DNA of 64,000 bases from Dipetalonema caudispina. Lineage: Eukaryota; Nematoda; Chromadorea; Rhabditida; Onchocercidae. The notes below the pieces were generated by a model that was given only the letters and a program-made list of their open reading frames with translations, ran no database searches and had not been told where the DNA came from. The position numbers were made by a program, and so were the translations under genes. The DNA is taken from positions 1 to 64,000 of the forward strand of contig JABVXV010000260.1 of assembly GCA_013365325.1 (NCBI GenBank). Reading direction: 5' to 3'. Below are positions 1-14,400 of this stretch, one piece after another. Numbering within the stretch: the stretch's first letter is position 1; every line of letters starts with the position of its first letter.

Positions 1-120
<120 letters not shown>

Positions 121-306
121 TGATAATACGACTGACAATTAATCTATCATATAGTAATTAGGAAATTTAGTACATCAATTCTGAATGGCATACATTTTTT
201 ATAATATCCAAGTAATTTTGATATGCAAAAATTTTACTATTTAAAATAATAATTACATGATTAAAATTAAGGAAGGAATGAAAGAATTCGTAAAATTTTC
301 ACTTAC

Positions 307-406
307 CGTTTACATAATACTGTTGTTGTAATTCTGCTGCTGTAGGAGATGCAACATAGCTTTTGACTGTAATTAAAACCGTGAAAAGCTGTAAATTCCA
401 GTCCAT
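307..406 (-). CDS. Candidate first exon of a secreted protein, partial
   Basis: Reading down from an ATG at 406, 33 codons are open and end at a good donor (GTAAGT, 306-301) in phase 1. The peptide begins MDWNLQLFTVLITVKSYVAS and continues with a Gln/Tyr-rich stretch. The short hydrophobic core followed by small residues looks like a signal peptide with cleavage near residue 20. The rest of the gene would lie left of the window, beyond the (TAA)n array. No trans-splice acceptor is obvious upstream of the ATG, and I do not recognise the family. It could also be a chance open frame next to a chance donor. Confidence 0.33.
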
Positions 407-947
407 TGCACGAGAATTGAAAATTTTGAATGGAAGTAATAATTAGCCAAATTGTTTCCACATGGTACCATGAAGAAATTTGAGCATCGGATAAATTAAT
501 TATGTCGTATTTCGCTCCTAAACTTTTTCATTTTGTAAATTTATTTAATTAATATAGAAGTAATATTGTATTAGTTGATAAATCATATCATGACTGTTTA
601 GAAATTTAAAAGAAAATGGTGTTAGAAATTGAACCATATCTGGTTTTTACCATTTCTTCTAGATTACATGATTCAGGATTATTATGACAATTCGATTAGT
701 TGTCCGGTTTTTACTGCTAAAATGTGGGCTTTTTCAATCATCCCATCGTATTTGTTAGTATGAAGTAGTTTTCTTTTTTTGTTCCGAGTTCATTAAAATT
801 TCATCAAAAATATATCCTACCATTTAAATACCAATATTTTAAGAAGTTACTAATGTAAGGATATAATTTAAGAAATTCAAAGAAGATCAAAAGGTAATTT
901 ATGTTTCAAATTTTCATTTATTCAAAGAAAAAAATTGAAAGAAAAAG

Positions 948-956
<9 letters not shown>

Positions 957-999
<43 letters not shown>

Positions 1000-1000
1000 G
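957..1000. repeat. (TAA)n trinucleotide microsatellite
   Basis: About 14 tandem copies of the trinucleotide TAA inside non-coding sequence. It produces a poly-isoleucine artefact frame on the minus strand. Confidence 0.95.
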
Positions 1001-2079
1001 TATTTGCATATAAGATATAATTAACAAACGACATGCACACACCAAAAGATAAACAGACATTCTCTAATTTTTCGAAAATTGGCAATTCTCCTCCGTTCAA
1101 GGACATTAACAAGCCTGAATGACAATATAATATACTTTACTCAAAATTTTCCTCATTTATTTAAAAATGTCTTTTCTAACCCAATGAATAATAGCAGCTA
1201 CTATTGATGACTGATGACATCAATTAATGTTACTACCTGTCATTCTCATCATTTGTTCAGAAAAGATGAAGAAATCAAAAAAATGGTAAAAGGAAAATAT
1301 ACATAGTAACTAATTCAAAACCATTTAGCTCTTTGAGGGAAAATTTATTTGCATAATTAAAAGGACAACCTTAAAGTCATTCATTAATTCTTTTCTCGTT
1401 TTTTTTTTTCTTTTTTTAAAGTATCTCAATCATATTTCATTCATATATTTCGATTTGGGGAAATAGTTTGTTTTAAAAATTCAATTGAAATTAAATCAAT
1501 TAAGTCGTTCAATAAGTTAGATATTCTAATTAGTATCTTTTCACCCTTTTGCCTTTTTCTTTCAGTTAAATCAAAAATTGATTTAAAAAGAAAAAATTTG
1601 TTCGCCATTAAATGGCAGTTTAACCAATATTATTACTAATAAAACATAGGTTAAAATTTACAATAAAAACAAATGAGAATTTTCCGCCAAAAACTGCAGT
1701 GAGTAAATAAACGGATACAGTCAAATACAATAAATCTGAAGATAAAGCCATTATATTTATAAGAGAAAAAAAAAACATTATGCCGCACATTTTTTTCCTT
1801 TTTTTTCAAAATTTAAAAATTGCTTTAGAAAAAAACTTTTCTCATTCAATTTTATTTCATATTTTTCTATATTTATATAAATAATATCAAAAAGGAATGA
1901 AAAATTTTTGAAAGTTATCGCAAAAGAAATAATAGAATGTAGATAGACAGGTAGTCACAATTGAATCTATTTGGTTTAATTTTTACGGGTCGGAGAGATT
2001 TGAGCGATACCATTATATGATGTACCTCCAAATTATTGTGAATCGCTCTACTGCTTCTGTCGTATGGTAAAGGAGGGAT

Positions 2080-2120
2080 TGATGGATGGATGGATGGATG
2101 GATGGATGGGATGAATGGAT
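2080..2120. repeat. (GATG)n tetranucleotide microsatellite
   Basis: About seven perfect GATG units followed by slightly degenerate copies (GGGATGAATGGATAG). Two minus-strand frames across it encode a Pro-Ser-Ile-His repeat, which is a by-product of the array. Confidence 0.93.
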
Positions 2121-4640
2121 AGATGTAGGATAGGAGGGACCAATGGATCGTTGTAGCAACAGTGGTAGTAAACTGTATCATTATATCCATATATCCAACT
2201 GTCTACTACATTTGAGTAATTTAAAATACAAATATATATCAATTCTTTGTAAGGAATTACTAGTTACAAACAGTATTTGAAATTTTTTATAACGTAATAC
2301 AAATGAGTTAATGATTGAGGAAGAGAAGTACAAGAAGTCAAATATGAAGATATGAATTAATGCTAATGTTATTAAGGTAAACTTTACCTATGTTATCATT
2401 ATTGTTATCATTTAACAATTAAGTTCAGTTTCACAATTTTTTAGTTAGAAGTGGAAAAAGAGATGAAGAATTCTTTTATCATCAAGATTAACAAGATTAC
2501 TTGGATTTCATGTGTAATGTTTTCATCATTCTCAGTTATGTGATTATTTACCGAGCGGTAATTATATCAAACTTTTTATTTCAGATATCCCAGATTATAA
2601 AGTTTCTAAGTTGTAAATTAGCAGCAAATAAGCATATAAGTGATCACTTAATCATGGATATCAATCGATGATACAGGAAGGTTGTTGATTTGCTTGTTAA
2701 TTAAACAAACAACAACATATTTATACTACAATAAAAAATTGAGTTTTTCTTATTGTCATAGCAAACAATTGTTTCTGACAAAAAAAAAAGAAAGCAAAAA
2801 CAAAAACAAAATTTCATCAATATAGAGTATATTTTATTAATCATAAAGGAAACGATAAATTTCTTTTAAATATGAAGTTGGAATATCACAAATATTGACC
2901 GCTACCAATACGATAAATACTTTAATCGGACCAGTTTAGTAAGTTTTCTTCCTAAGGAAAATTGAAGCACTGCTAGAAGAAAAAAGAAGTTGATAAACAA
3001 ACAGATTGATGTGAATATTCAGCAATTAAAAATTGAAAATTTTCATTGAAATGAGCGATGGTCATTTATTTACTTATCCGATCCTTCGCCTACTCCAATA
3101 CCTTTCTTCACTTTCGCTTCCCTCCAATTTACCCATCCTCTTCATTTTCATGCGTAAATCCTTACAATATATATATATACAATCAAAGGCCCTAATTTTC
3201 AATCTCTTCCCTTCGTCCTTCCTTCCCTTTTTCTATATATTTGTACATATTCAAATTTAAGTATTTCAGTATCATTGGCATAAATTTTAATCATTTAAAT
3301 AATAGATACTATATGTTGCCGTGTATAAATGATGAAGAAATATTTCGAATGAAAAATAGATCGATTCGATAATATCGGTTTAAGTGATGGCGATAAAACT
3401 CAATCAAATGCAAATTATTATTTACAAGCAACTATAATAGTCTCCCCTTTTCCCTTTTCCTCCCATAATTCGACTATTTTCCGTCTATTCCTGTCATCTT
3501 TTCAATATCCTATTTCCAACCTAATTTTGTAAATAATCAGGTATTAAATCCTCATCCAAATTTAAGTTTCTTTTTTCTGAAAAGATTAGAATTCCAAACT
3601 TCATATTACTATCACAATTCATCAATTTATCCAGACCCAATAATTTAGATACATAATCTAAAAATATGCCAAGAAGTTCTATATATCTTGACCGACAAAT
3701 AAAATTACTCTCCCAAGTAAGTAAGCGATCCATAATTCAGTTTAATATTCCGGATTGACAGTTCGAATCTACAATTTACTTTCTTCTAATACACTGCTAA
3801 ATCACTTTACTTCAAAAGTTCTAAGTTTCTAGTAGTTGGAAATCTCTTAAGAGAGAAATGCATAACATCAAGGACTACCCTCAGAGTCGATCAATCAATT
3901 TTTCCTAACATTGTAAATTTCCATTTTCAGGATTTCTCCAAGAATATTTGTGAGCAGTGTAAAGCAGCTTAAGGTCTGAAATAAAACATTTTATTATGCA
4001 TGAAAAGTTCACTTTAATTTTGCACTCATCAACATAATCTCACTGAAAGAAAATTTCCGGACACTGTTCGCAGATAAATTCAATATAATATACATTGCAT
4101 AGTTTGATTTTTGGCAGTGAATCATTATTTTTTCCCTTAGAAATTAACAATTGCGAGGAAGAAAAAAAAAAAGAATTAAAACAAAAATCATTTCGGAGAA
4201 CAATTGAGAATTTTCATCAATGAATATCATTTCAGCTACAGAGACACGGCTAAAAAATATGAAAACCTGAAATTCATACAGTAATGGACGAAGCTATCGA
4301 CAGATATGAAAGTATTCTTATTATTTAATTCCAGTTTTTATATTTTAAGGAGCGGATGAGACAGGCAGTCTATCTAGATTACAAATGAACGAAATTTTCA
4401 GAAAAAAAGACTTCAATTTTATAAAATCATTCCAATGTTTCGAAATTAGAATCTTTCTAAAGTTTCCAACGTTCAGCTTTCGCTACAAGTCCGATAACTA
4501 ATACATGCCATACCGTTAAAGTATAGGAATTAATAAAAAAATTAATAAAAAAAGCAAAGATTAATAACAGCTATTTTATCATCATAATATATTAAAAATG
4601 AGTGCTATCACATATTTTTGTCATCCTATCTCAGATAGAT

Positions 4641-4716
4641 GATATAAAAGATCATATTACAAACATAGAAATAGGTAAAACCTATGGAAATAGGTTGTAA
4701 TATAATCTTTCATATC
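4641..4716 (-). ncRNA. Long hairpin, miRNA-precursor-like (candidate)
   Basis: Two 22-nt arms, 4641-4662 and 4695-4716, are inverted complements with 20 of 22 matches and a 32-nt loop that holds a second short stem (ATAGGT/ACCTAT). Both mismatches are A/C on the plus strand, so in minus-strand RNA they become G:U wobble pairs and the whole 22-nt stem can pair. Size and loop fit a nematode miRNA precursor, but no homology was checked. It could equally be a small inverted-repeat element. Confidence 0.3.
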
Positions 4717-5431
4717 GCAGGATCCTTTATAATAATTTTCAAGACTTTTTGGTCAGTATTACATTATATCAGCATACGTTACAGTAAACGTCAAATTAGG
4801 AAACTTCTACACAAAGATTAGATTTAGCAACACGAAAAAAAGAACGAAAAAATTCATTGGTAAGATAAGAGAAAGTTCTGACATAAAAATCACACATTTT
4901 TGAAAGCATTTTCAACGTTGGATGCATAACACTAACAAATAATCGAAACACATATATGAATACTTCAGAAAAATTTTTGATCGAAAAGAATGGAAAAGAC
5001 ACTAGCAATGGCAGTATTTATGTATACAAATAAACTATAACTTATGCAAAACAATTGATGAAAGGCATCGGTAGTCACACTTGTTTCGGTCAACAAACAA
5101 CAGCAGACCTATTTTGCTGAAATGAAGAAAAAAGGATATAGTAAATTCGGAAATTTTAATCTGAAAGCTATAAACTTCGCGAATATATAATTGAAAATAA
5201 AAAAGTGGTTGGTCCCATCATTTGGCTACATTTTTCGAAAGAGTACCAATAAAGTTATACTGTGAAATCATGTCATGGAGGACATGAATCAAGAAACTAA
5301 AACATGCAATATACTAATTTCTTACTGCCAACCACCATAACTTACCCAACAATATAATTACTTCGTTGCTTTTACCAGTCACTCATCACAAAAATGAAGA
5401 TCAGTTTTTTTTTTCTTTTAGGAAAAATAAT

Positions 5432-8400
5432 TCAATTTACCGGGTACAGACGAAATTGATCAAAAACACTACAAAGATCATCGAATGTGTACTGTTGAAG
5501 GACAGTAAAATTTGAGAGATCTGCTTTTCGAGCACACTGAACACAATAAACAGGAAATTTGCCATTTACCTCACGAACAAACAAAATGTTCCAAACTTCA
5601 ATCTGCAAAGAAAAAAGACATTAGATAACACTGAATTTACTTATTTCTCAAGATAAAAAAAGCTTTCTTGTGTCATAAAATCAGAATCGAACAATAATCA
5701 AATTTATCGAAAGTTTCAGGATATAAAGTTAGAACCGGGAAATGATCAAAATGATCGAAAACAATATAAACGTGAATCGGAAGCACACGTCAAATAACGC
5801 AAGATCATCATCAATCAAACAGACTTCTGCTTTGCAAATCAAAGAAACTTTCCAAACAGTGAACAATTTTATATGGAAGATTTCTTTAGTTTATTTTGTT
5901 TCAAACTTAATATGTGAACCTCGAACAGTAATGTTCAGAGCAACGAACCTCACAGGTAGAGCAATAATGCGACACTTCCCCTTTCTGTCTTGGATGCATC
6001 CGAATTGGCTTATCGCAAATGCTCAACATATCAGCGATCATCTTACTGTAAGCTAATGATCGTATAAGCATTTGTTTGACTAATGTAAACATTTTTTGAT
6101 TCGAAAAGCGTATATTCCGTGCCAACTGCCAACTCAAATGCTGCATTGGTACCAATGACTTGTAACCCTGAAATAAGCATTGTATTGACTCCTATGGTCG
6201 TACACATAAATTCTGAATAACATCGTTACAGTTCGCATTAATAACGAACTGACCGATGATCAAGTAGGCTAACAATACTTCAAACATAGGAAGCGCGTGT
6301 TGAAGACGTTATAAACATTATGGACGGATCTATTTATTTGAAAGTCTGTGTAGAGCATAGCTAATGCGAGAGCACAATACTGCGGTCTCTGTGGAAATGC
6401 AAGCGGCTATGAAGGCAGAGAGAAATGAACTGAAGATACAATGCGTTCCAGAATAAATGCATGTAATTTCATTTGAAATTAGCTTTCTAATCTTTTAGAG
6501 GTCACTTGACAAAAAATCAAAATTTGATTGAAATTTTCTTCGTTAACGTTATACTTCCTCCCAATAACATCCACTATCACAACAATGTATTTCTAACTTA
6601 CTAATTTCTATTTTCACAGTGAATACACTTTTTTTCAAAAAAAAAAAACTTACATTGAGTTTGTTCCATTCATGGCAATGAACAGCCATTTCATACTGAT
6701 TTGGTGTGGGTGGTCCAACATTCCACGCTACATTATTACACCATCCTGTACTATGTACCCAATGAATACACCCACTGCCAACCCAAGCTACATCACCCGC
6801 CTTCTGGGTAAACCGATATACAGGGATATTTGCCTCCAACAACTCATCAATATCTGGCCACCATGATCCTTTCAGAAAGTTGAGTTTGCGCCTAAAAATT
6901 GAAATTATTAAAAGGTTTTTATCTTTACTCTCATACAACAGAAAATAGATCAAACGGTTATAAATCTCAAATATGGAAAGATATGACTGATCATATTAGC
7001 TTGTTTGTTACCAATCGAACCGAACTGCTCATCGAGTTACCTCCAATTTCAACCATTAATTCATCCTTGCACTTTCTTCAAAACTTCCCCGACTTCTTAG
7101 TAATGAATCATTTCTTACTGCAAAAATTAATTGAAAGAATACTTTTCAACCATTTCATTGACGGCTGCCCAATATTCGTATGGGACACAAAACCATTCAC
7201 AGTCACCTGGACCAATGTTTACATTTACCGACGCCAAACAGTTATTTTCAACATGCCCTGGAGTACGTGCACCTGGTACCTAGAATCGTTAGCAAGTAAT
7301 ACTTCAGAAAAAATAGGCTAAAATTTGTTCTTTATCATTCGCTTTTCCATTCAAAAATTTGACTTCCTGAATTTGCATCAGAGAGATAACATTATGATTT
7401 TCAGCAACTCCCTATATCAAACAACATACCTTCATATACAGTTGAACAGTATTCATACCATAAACAGTATGTCCGAGATGTGTTAACATATTACATGCGG
7501 CAACTAACCGTGCAAAAGATGGCATCTTATTCAGTTCTGCTAGTTGCATTCTGAAACACAAATAATTTCAGTCCTTTCACTTAATTTTATATTTAAAATA
7601 TGCCGAATATTTATCTCTCTTAATTATACAGCATCCTTAAAAAGGAAACGGAGTATTTCTTGAAGAAAAGAAAGATGGAAAAAATAAAAATGGAGCAGAG
7701 AAAGCATGTGAACAACTAAGACAGACAGAAAAAGGAAAAAAACTGAATTGATGAAATAATTTTTATGATACAATAAAAAAGTAGTACGGTTTCTTACTTA
7801 AACTTAGTTTCATCAGAAAGATCAACATTCGTCCCAAATTTGATCAATTTCATTGGCATTTGAGATTCCTCAGGTACAGTAGCACGCCGGCGTTTCAGTG
7901 AACCATTACCGGCATCCGTTGAAGCACTACCACCACCACCACCATATTTCGCACTCGCCGCCCGAAGTTTTTCGGCTTCTTCCTGAATTTCAATCTTAAA
8001 AATGTAAAAATTTTCAGTTTGACTTGAAAATTATTAATCATCAGGATCAAAACTGTTGAATCATTATTTCTGTACGTATTACAGCAACGATATGACTTGA
8101 AGACGTATGGAAACAATGCAAAATTTCAGATCTCAAACCATTCCACTCAATCTATAGGACAATTAGATTATTGATGACTTGTTCTTAGCAAATCAAAATA
8201 GGACGATGTCTTCTCCCGCTTCTTAATTCCAGGAATATGTTTCGCCATAGCTTAACAAGCTGATATTCAGTTGATTGACAACACTAAATACCAGATTCGT
8301 GAAAATCTTTCTAACACTTATGCAAAACATTGAAGAAACTACCTTCAAGCTATACTGGAATGATTGAGCCTGATACTGAGCATAATGAGCAATAGTGGTA

Positions 8401-11400
8401 TAAGAACGAGTACTATGGCATGTCCATGTTGGCTGCCCAAGATGATCAACATTTTGATCAGGAGGCATCCTGTACTGAGACCGTATTTCCACCTAAAAAA
8501 CCGTATTTCTGTCATGTTTCAAAAAACTAGAACCGTATTCCCGTTCCGGCTTTTCGAAAACATTATTTGGTAACCCGCAAATTAGTGTGGAATTCTTTTG
8601 AAACTGGTAAGACTATTCTCTGGTTTCTGCCCATTCAATATCGACCAGAACCGACAAAAATGGTGGATATATATGTCTACATTGTTATATTCATGAGATA
8701 TTCACATCTAATAATAAAGAGAGCACAATGCTGAATGCTTGCTAATTTCGAACTTTCCATCTTAGGTGACACCTCAAAATAAAACATGACAAAACCAAGG
8801 CTGAAACGCAATAATGAATCATTCTGCGAGACTTAAAAAGAGCTAAAAAATGTATGCTGGATTTTGTCTGTCAAGTCTACGTAAAAAAAAGAAAGAAATA
8901 AGAAATAAATCAGTTCATCTAACCTGCAACTCTAAAAGCTTTGTAAAGATATAAAATTTTTATCTCAAAGCCAATAGAAAACACCAAAATTACTGTGCAA
9001 TGATCCCAGAATACTTTCATGATCTGCTTATTCATCTTTGCATAGGTAGCATAATAGAACAGATTGTCCTTTATGGTACAACAAACTTCCCTCAAAAAAC
9101 GTACTTCATGATTCGGTGCTATTTCTAATAAAGATTTCGTTGAAAACAATGAGAGATCCATCTTTAAAGCCTGCGTCAAACCACGTATCAATGTGATCGC
9201 ACTATTGTAACAATAATTTTGTAGCTCAATACTATGTGCTTCCTTTCGTGACTCCACCATAATTACAGGTGTTGGTCGTAAAAGCTGAAATTATCGAACT
9301 AATCATTAAATCCCTGAAGGAATAGTTTATTCCCAATGCATTAACTTTAGCTTATTGCTTTCAGCGAAAAAAGAATCACAGCATTTAGGAAATTGAAAAC
9401 TGAACGAACTTTCTCAGGTGGAAATTTTTCTGTTTGTGGAACTTCTGGTAAGGTTGGAGGCTTCACTCGCTCATCAAATATTTCCAAAAATTCACTTGGT
9501 TTATCAACCCTTTTTCTGCATCTTTCCATCAGTTCCGATGCTGTGATTGTGAGCGGTACTCGAACATCAGCAGTAAGCGAGAACGAATAAGGTAACGGAG
9601 ATACTTCTTTAGTTGACCTTGTCTAAAATAAAGATACATTGTTAAAAATATTTCAGAAACTTTTTAAAAATAACAAACATCAAGATATCATATTATCTTC
9701 AGATTAGAAGTAAAAATGAGTTACTTGTTCTTTTGCCATTTCTTTACTGTCGGCAGCGGTCCCTTTTTCTACCAACTGAATCTCTAACGAAGTAGAAGGT
9801 ATAGCATCACCTGTAAAAAAACAAAATGATTCAAAAAAGAAACAAGGTTTAATAATAATCGAAAACAAACATGCTTAATTTTATGCTTAGGTGCTTTATT
9901 TAAACGCTTCGGAATTTGGAAGTCCTCAACAGAATTTTAAACTGTTTGGAAATAAAAATTTATAAAGGCAATAATAAGTTACCATCCACAGGCATTTCCT
10001 TTTTGATACCGCCATTAGTAAAGTCTTGTTCGAAATGCGTTTCTATCGATTGCTCGATACCATTTTTATCAATCTAGAGAGTAATTCAATAATTTTATAA
10101 TAACCTTACTTGATACATTTCATTCAAAATCAAGAAAAACGAGATACATTACGATTTGTAGTTAGAAAGTACTGATTCGAAAAGAATTATTGTAGCTCTA
10201 AAATTTTATTTACAAATTTTTGCAGATAAAAATCCTTCGACTAACTTTTCCGTATTTACTTTCCAGCATCTCCAATAAAATACGTTCGCGTTCAGTAATT
10301 TCAGTTTTATTCGCGCGCAAAATATTCATTAATTGAATTTGCACTTCAACTGATTCGTTCGTATTCTGTAATGATACTAGAATGTTAAAGACGACTCAGT
10401 TTATACGAATTTTAATCAATCAATATTCACTGGAAATAACTGAACTAATAACATGAAATCAATTCGAAAAACTGTTAATACTACTGCCTCACTGTGTTTC
10501 TGCTTGTTATGTAAACTAAAATACATAAATACCTGTGATAATGTTAGTGTAGCAGAAAGTAGCGGACTACCGTCCCGATAACGTTGTTGCTTTTGCTGAA
10601 AAGACCAATTAAATTTTTTTTTAAAAAATTGAAGGCGACAAGATCAACCACGATGCGGAAATAAGGGGATATCATGCTTAGCACTGAAAAATCGTATGCA
10701 ATTTACAGAACAAAAAATATACCTTCAAGAACTCCTCCTGTCTTTGACTCAACTCCGCAGGAATGGAAAGCCTCCAAGCTTCGTTAAGACCAGGTAATCT
10801 GAAACAACAACAAAATTTATAAAGCGGAAATATTTTAGAAACCATATTCTAATTCTTAAGCATTAAACAAAGTACTTACTCAGTGGGTGGCAAAGATCGC
10901 AAATTTCCAATAAGTAATGAAGATGGGTGCAGCTCCTTTTCAAGGACACGTATTCTCGCTTTCAAAGCTTCCGGTGCTGCTGAAAATTGATAAATTCTTA
11001 AATCTCAAGCTACTGAAGGAAAAATTTTACAATTCTTACAATCTAGCAAAAATGGTCGCTATAATAGAGCGCTGTTCATTCCGGAAAAATACGACTTGCA
11101 ATAATTGCGTAGCAAAAAAGTGGCGATAAAGCATATTATTTCATCTATCCTGTTGGGTGGTTTGGGAATGACTAAAACCATCAGTAAAAGCTATCCAACA
11201 AGGCTCCCAAAATAAGTTTCTCACAATAACTAAACATTTATTGTATCACCAGTAAAAAGACTGAACCTTGTTGGATTGCTATTACTGAGTGAAAAAAAAA
11301 AAATTTGAAAAAAAAATTGAACTAACCTGGATGACACTTCAATGCTTTCTTAAAACAGTGGAGTGCGTCCGAAAATTGACAATTAACTTCGTACAATCGT

Positions 11401-14400
11401 CCTAAATCTGTCCACGCTGCACTGTGTTCACGATCTGACTGAACTGCGCAAATAAACGCCTAAAAGTTAGAAAGAATAAATTTAGAGATTTTGGTTACCG
11501 CGCCTCTAATATCAGGAATAAAAGTTATAACAAACAAGAGATAATAAAAGAAAATGATAATAACAACAATAGTAATAACAATAATAGTGTTTATTTGTCC
11601 GGCAATTCAGGCACAACCAATTTTTCATGGTCGAAAACTGGTTTTCTAATTCAGATTCAAATATATGTGGTAGACATAAATTGGAATTATATATAAAGAC
11701 AAAAATCAGTCGACCTGCAATGCATCCATTGGCTGACTTTGTTGCTGATATAGAACACCAATACTACACCACGTGTCTGCATCTGCTTCTGATTTATCAA
11801 TTGAATGTCTAGAAACGAAACATAAAACTTAAAGTTTGCCAAAAAATTTCATAATAAACTTACTTACTATAAAGTTATTGTGACATGACAAGCCCCTAAT
11901 ACTAACAAAATAATGTGATAAATATAGCCAATAAACAACTGAATAACGAAGCATTCACTAATCACGTTTTTTACATGAAGTCAAATTTACGAATTATAGT
12001 AATGAAGTGCCTTTATCAATTACAAGATAATTTTTGTTTCCTTAACAACCTTGCCGGTACCTTACCATACAGAATAATTTATAACCTTACGTTATTTTTA
12101 GTAACGGTAGCCAGTGTCGCTTATAATTCCTAAGAAATACAAAAAAGCTTTTTGTTAGAAAATTCAGTTCTTATAGGCAACTTAATCTATAATATAAAAA
12201 TATATAGTTTCAAATTTTTGATAATACAATAATTTGTTTCTAAATAGCAATATCATAAATAATCAACCTGTAATAAACAAATGCGTCGTGTGCTCTGTCT
12301 TGTAACTCTCCGTAGCAACGTCCTAAATAATAATATGTTTTTCCACAATTAGGTTCAAGTTCTTTGCTTTGAATTAAATAATTTTCTGCCTCGAAAATCT
12401 TTTGGGGTCTCTGTGTCGGTGGACACTCTTCACGGTAGCACAACCAACCTAAAACATGCATTATAACTAAATTGTTCAAACATATCCTTCCGACTGTTTT
12501 CGTAACAACTGCAACGTGACACATTTCATAGTGTTAAAAAAGCATTGCTATCGGGTCCAGAAACTCGCTAAGTTAGTGGCAATTGCCCAACAAAAATACG
12601 TAAAAAAGTTCTGCAAGTGGTCATTAGTCACCTACGGGTCACTTCAATAATTCGGCAGGAAAATACAAATAAATGCTTTTGCTAAAAAAGTTCAAACTCA
12701 TTTAAATTTGAAGCCATTCCATCTAAATTATGCATTACTTTCCCATGATCACAGCAACACACAAATAGTTCAGTTTGCGAAATGAGAAAATTTCTAATTT
12801 GAAAACCTAGAAAAATAAAATTGAAAAAAAAAAACGAAAGTTCCACAGAAGGTATCATACCGATGACTTGACATATTTCATGAAGCTATATCTGGGAAAC
12901 AGTTATATTACCAGCAAAAGGAGTAGATGAAAAACAAAACAGAGAAAAAGAAACGAAAAAAGATGATATATTACCAAGTTGTCTTAGGATCTGTGCTTGT
13001 AAACTGCTCGTCAGTTGAACGGAATGGTCAGTTAAGATAGTTCGATACTCGATGGCTGCCCGATCAAGGTCACCAGCGATGTCGTAGCAATGAGCTATGT
13101 TGAAACGCAATTCAACCTTCGTCAGGAATGTGCTTTCACGGCTGTCGTTCAGTGCTGCTGTGAAGTGCTGCAATGAATAATTTGAACCCATTGTGTCAAT
13201 AAATTACTCAAAAGATATTTAATGAATGCTCAAACATTCAATACATAATGCATTGAAACGTAATATACGATTAAAAGTTCAGTTATTTAGTGAAGATAAG
13301 AAAATAATGAATTATCAGGATGTATTATCTTAAGAATGTCTAAGTTACACTAAGTCACACCAGCTTAGCTTGATTACCAAAATTGCGGTGATTTATTCCA
13401 TTTAGATGAGCTTAACTTCCCTGGTTAATTTAGTCCATACAGTCCCACCTATTCAATTGCATCTCTTATGCTTATATTGTCCTATTTGTCGCCTCATAAT
13501 ATCGTCTTTAATGATGATCAAATATTTAAGTAATTATTAATATTTCATGAAAATTATCAGCTGAAAGATAGTTTTTTTGTATCCAAGAAATCAAAAGTGA
13601 CCACATGTTCCACCCAAACCGAAACTTTCCTCATACTTCCAGCCCATCCCCGTTATTTTACAGACTGCATAAATAATTACAAACTGTCAGAATTAGCTAC
13701 AAATTTTGCAGGTACTGTTGTGAGGCAAAAAGTGATAGCATTTTTTGTGAGTGGAAAAAAAGAAAGCCTCGGAAGGGCCCTTTTACGAATCATTTATTCC
13801 ATTAAGTTTTAATATAAGATCGGTAGTGTACGTCTGGCATTGAGATTATCTGTTCCTATAGGGAATACTTCCGTGGAATATGGACATTTAGATAATGGCA
13901 TCTGACGAGTGTTTTAACGCCTCAATTGAATCACGAATGATACCGGAAATGAACCAGTATAATATCGATATTTGATGAATTTTTAAACAAGAGATTTAAA
14001 AAGAAAAAAACTGAAAACCTTAATGGCAAGTTCGAAAAATTCCAAATTTTTGTAAATGAATCCCAGTCTGGAATATATTTCAACCGTAAATTCGTGATTT
14101 GGATGTGAGTAAAGGACGCGGTTGAATGCTTCTCCGGCGCTGAAATAAAATGCAATTCCTGTAAAACTCTAGCAAGAAGTTATAAAATCAATTCAATTTA
14201 TATTCAAATTTATGAAAATTTTACGACATGGAAATTTCAACAAAAGGAAATGAAACTAAGAAATCTAAGGAGAATTTATCTATGCTTTTCAAAAACTTCT
14301 TTTGAAATACCGCCTTACTATGTTTCAAGCCCCAATAGAACTTGCTGTGTTTCCAGTTCCAAAAGAACTTGTTTTCATAGCTGATTAAGTTAACATATTT

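Larger units (their letters stand above)
407..5431. other. Non-coding stretch downstream of UTX
   Basis: About 5 kb with no frame showing domain similarity or linked splice sites. It holds a (TAA)n array (957-1000), a GATG tetranucleotide array (2080-2120), many homopolymer runs and an imperfect long hairpin (4641-4716). The open frames over the GATG array on the minus strand give His-Pro-Ser-Ile repeats and are translation artefacts of the microsatellite. The UTX 3'UTR must occupy the right end; I could not place its poly(A) site. Confidence 0.6.

Noticed and set aside
1915..2242. Minus-strand frames with Pro-Ser-Ile-His repeats
   Set aside because: They are translations of the GATG microsatellite, with no flanking exon structure or conserved composition.
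3760..3780. GTTCGAATC box suggesting a tRNA
   Set aside because: Flanking sequence cannot form the acceptor, D and anticodon stems of a tRNA.
5742..6056. Plus-strand 104-codon frame antisense to UTX
   Set aside because: It overlaps the UTX zinc-domain exon, which has clear homology and matching splice phases on the other strand.
6899..7321. Plus-strand 140-codon frame
   Set aside because: It runs over an intron and JmjC exon of UTX on the opposite strand and contains no recognisable domain.
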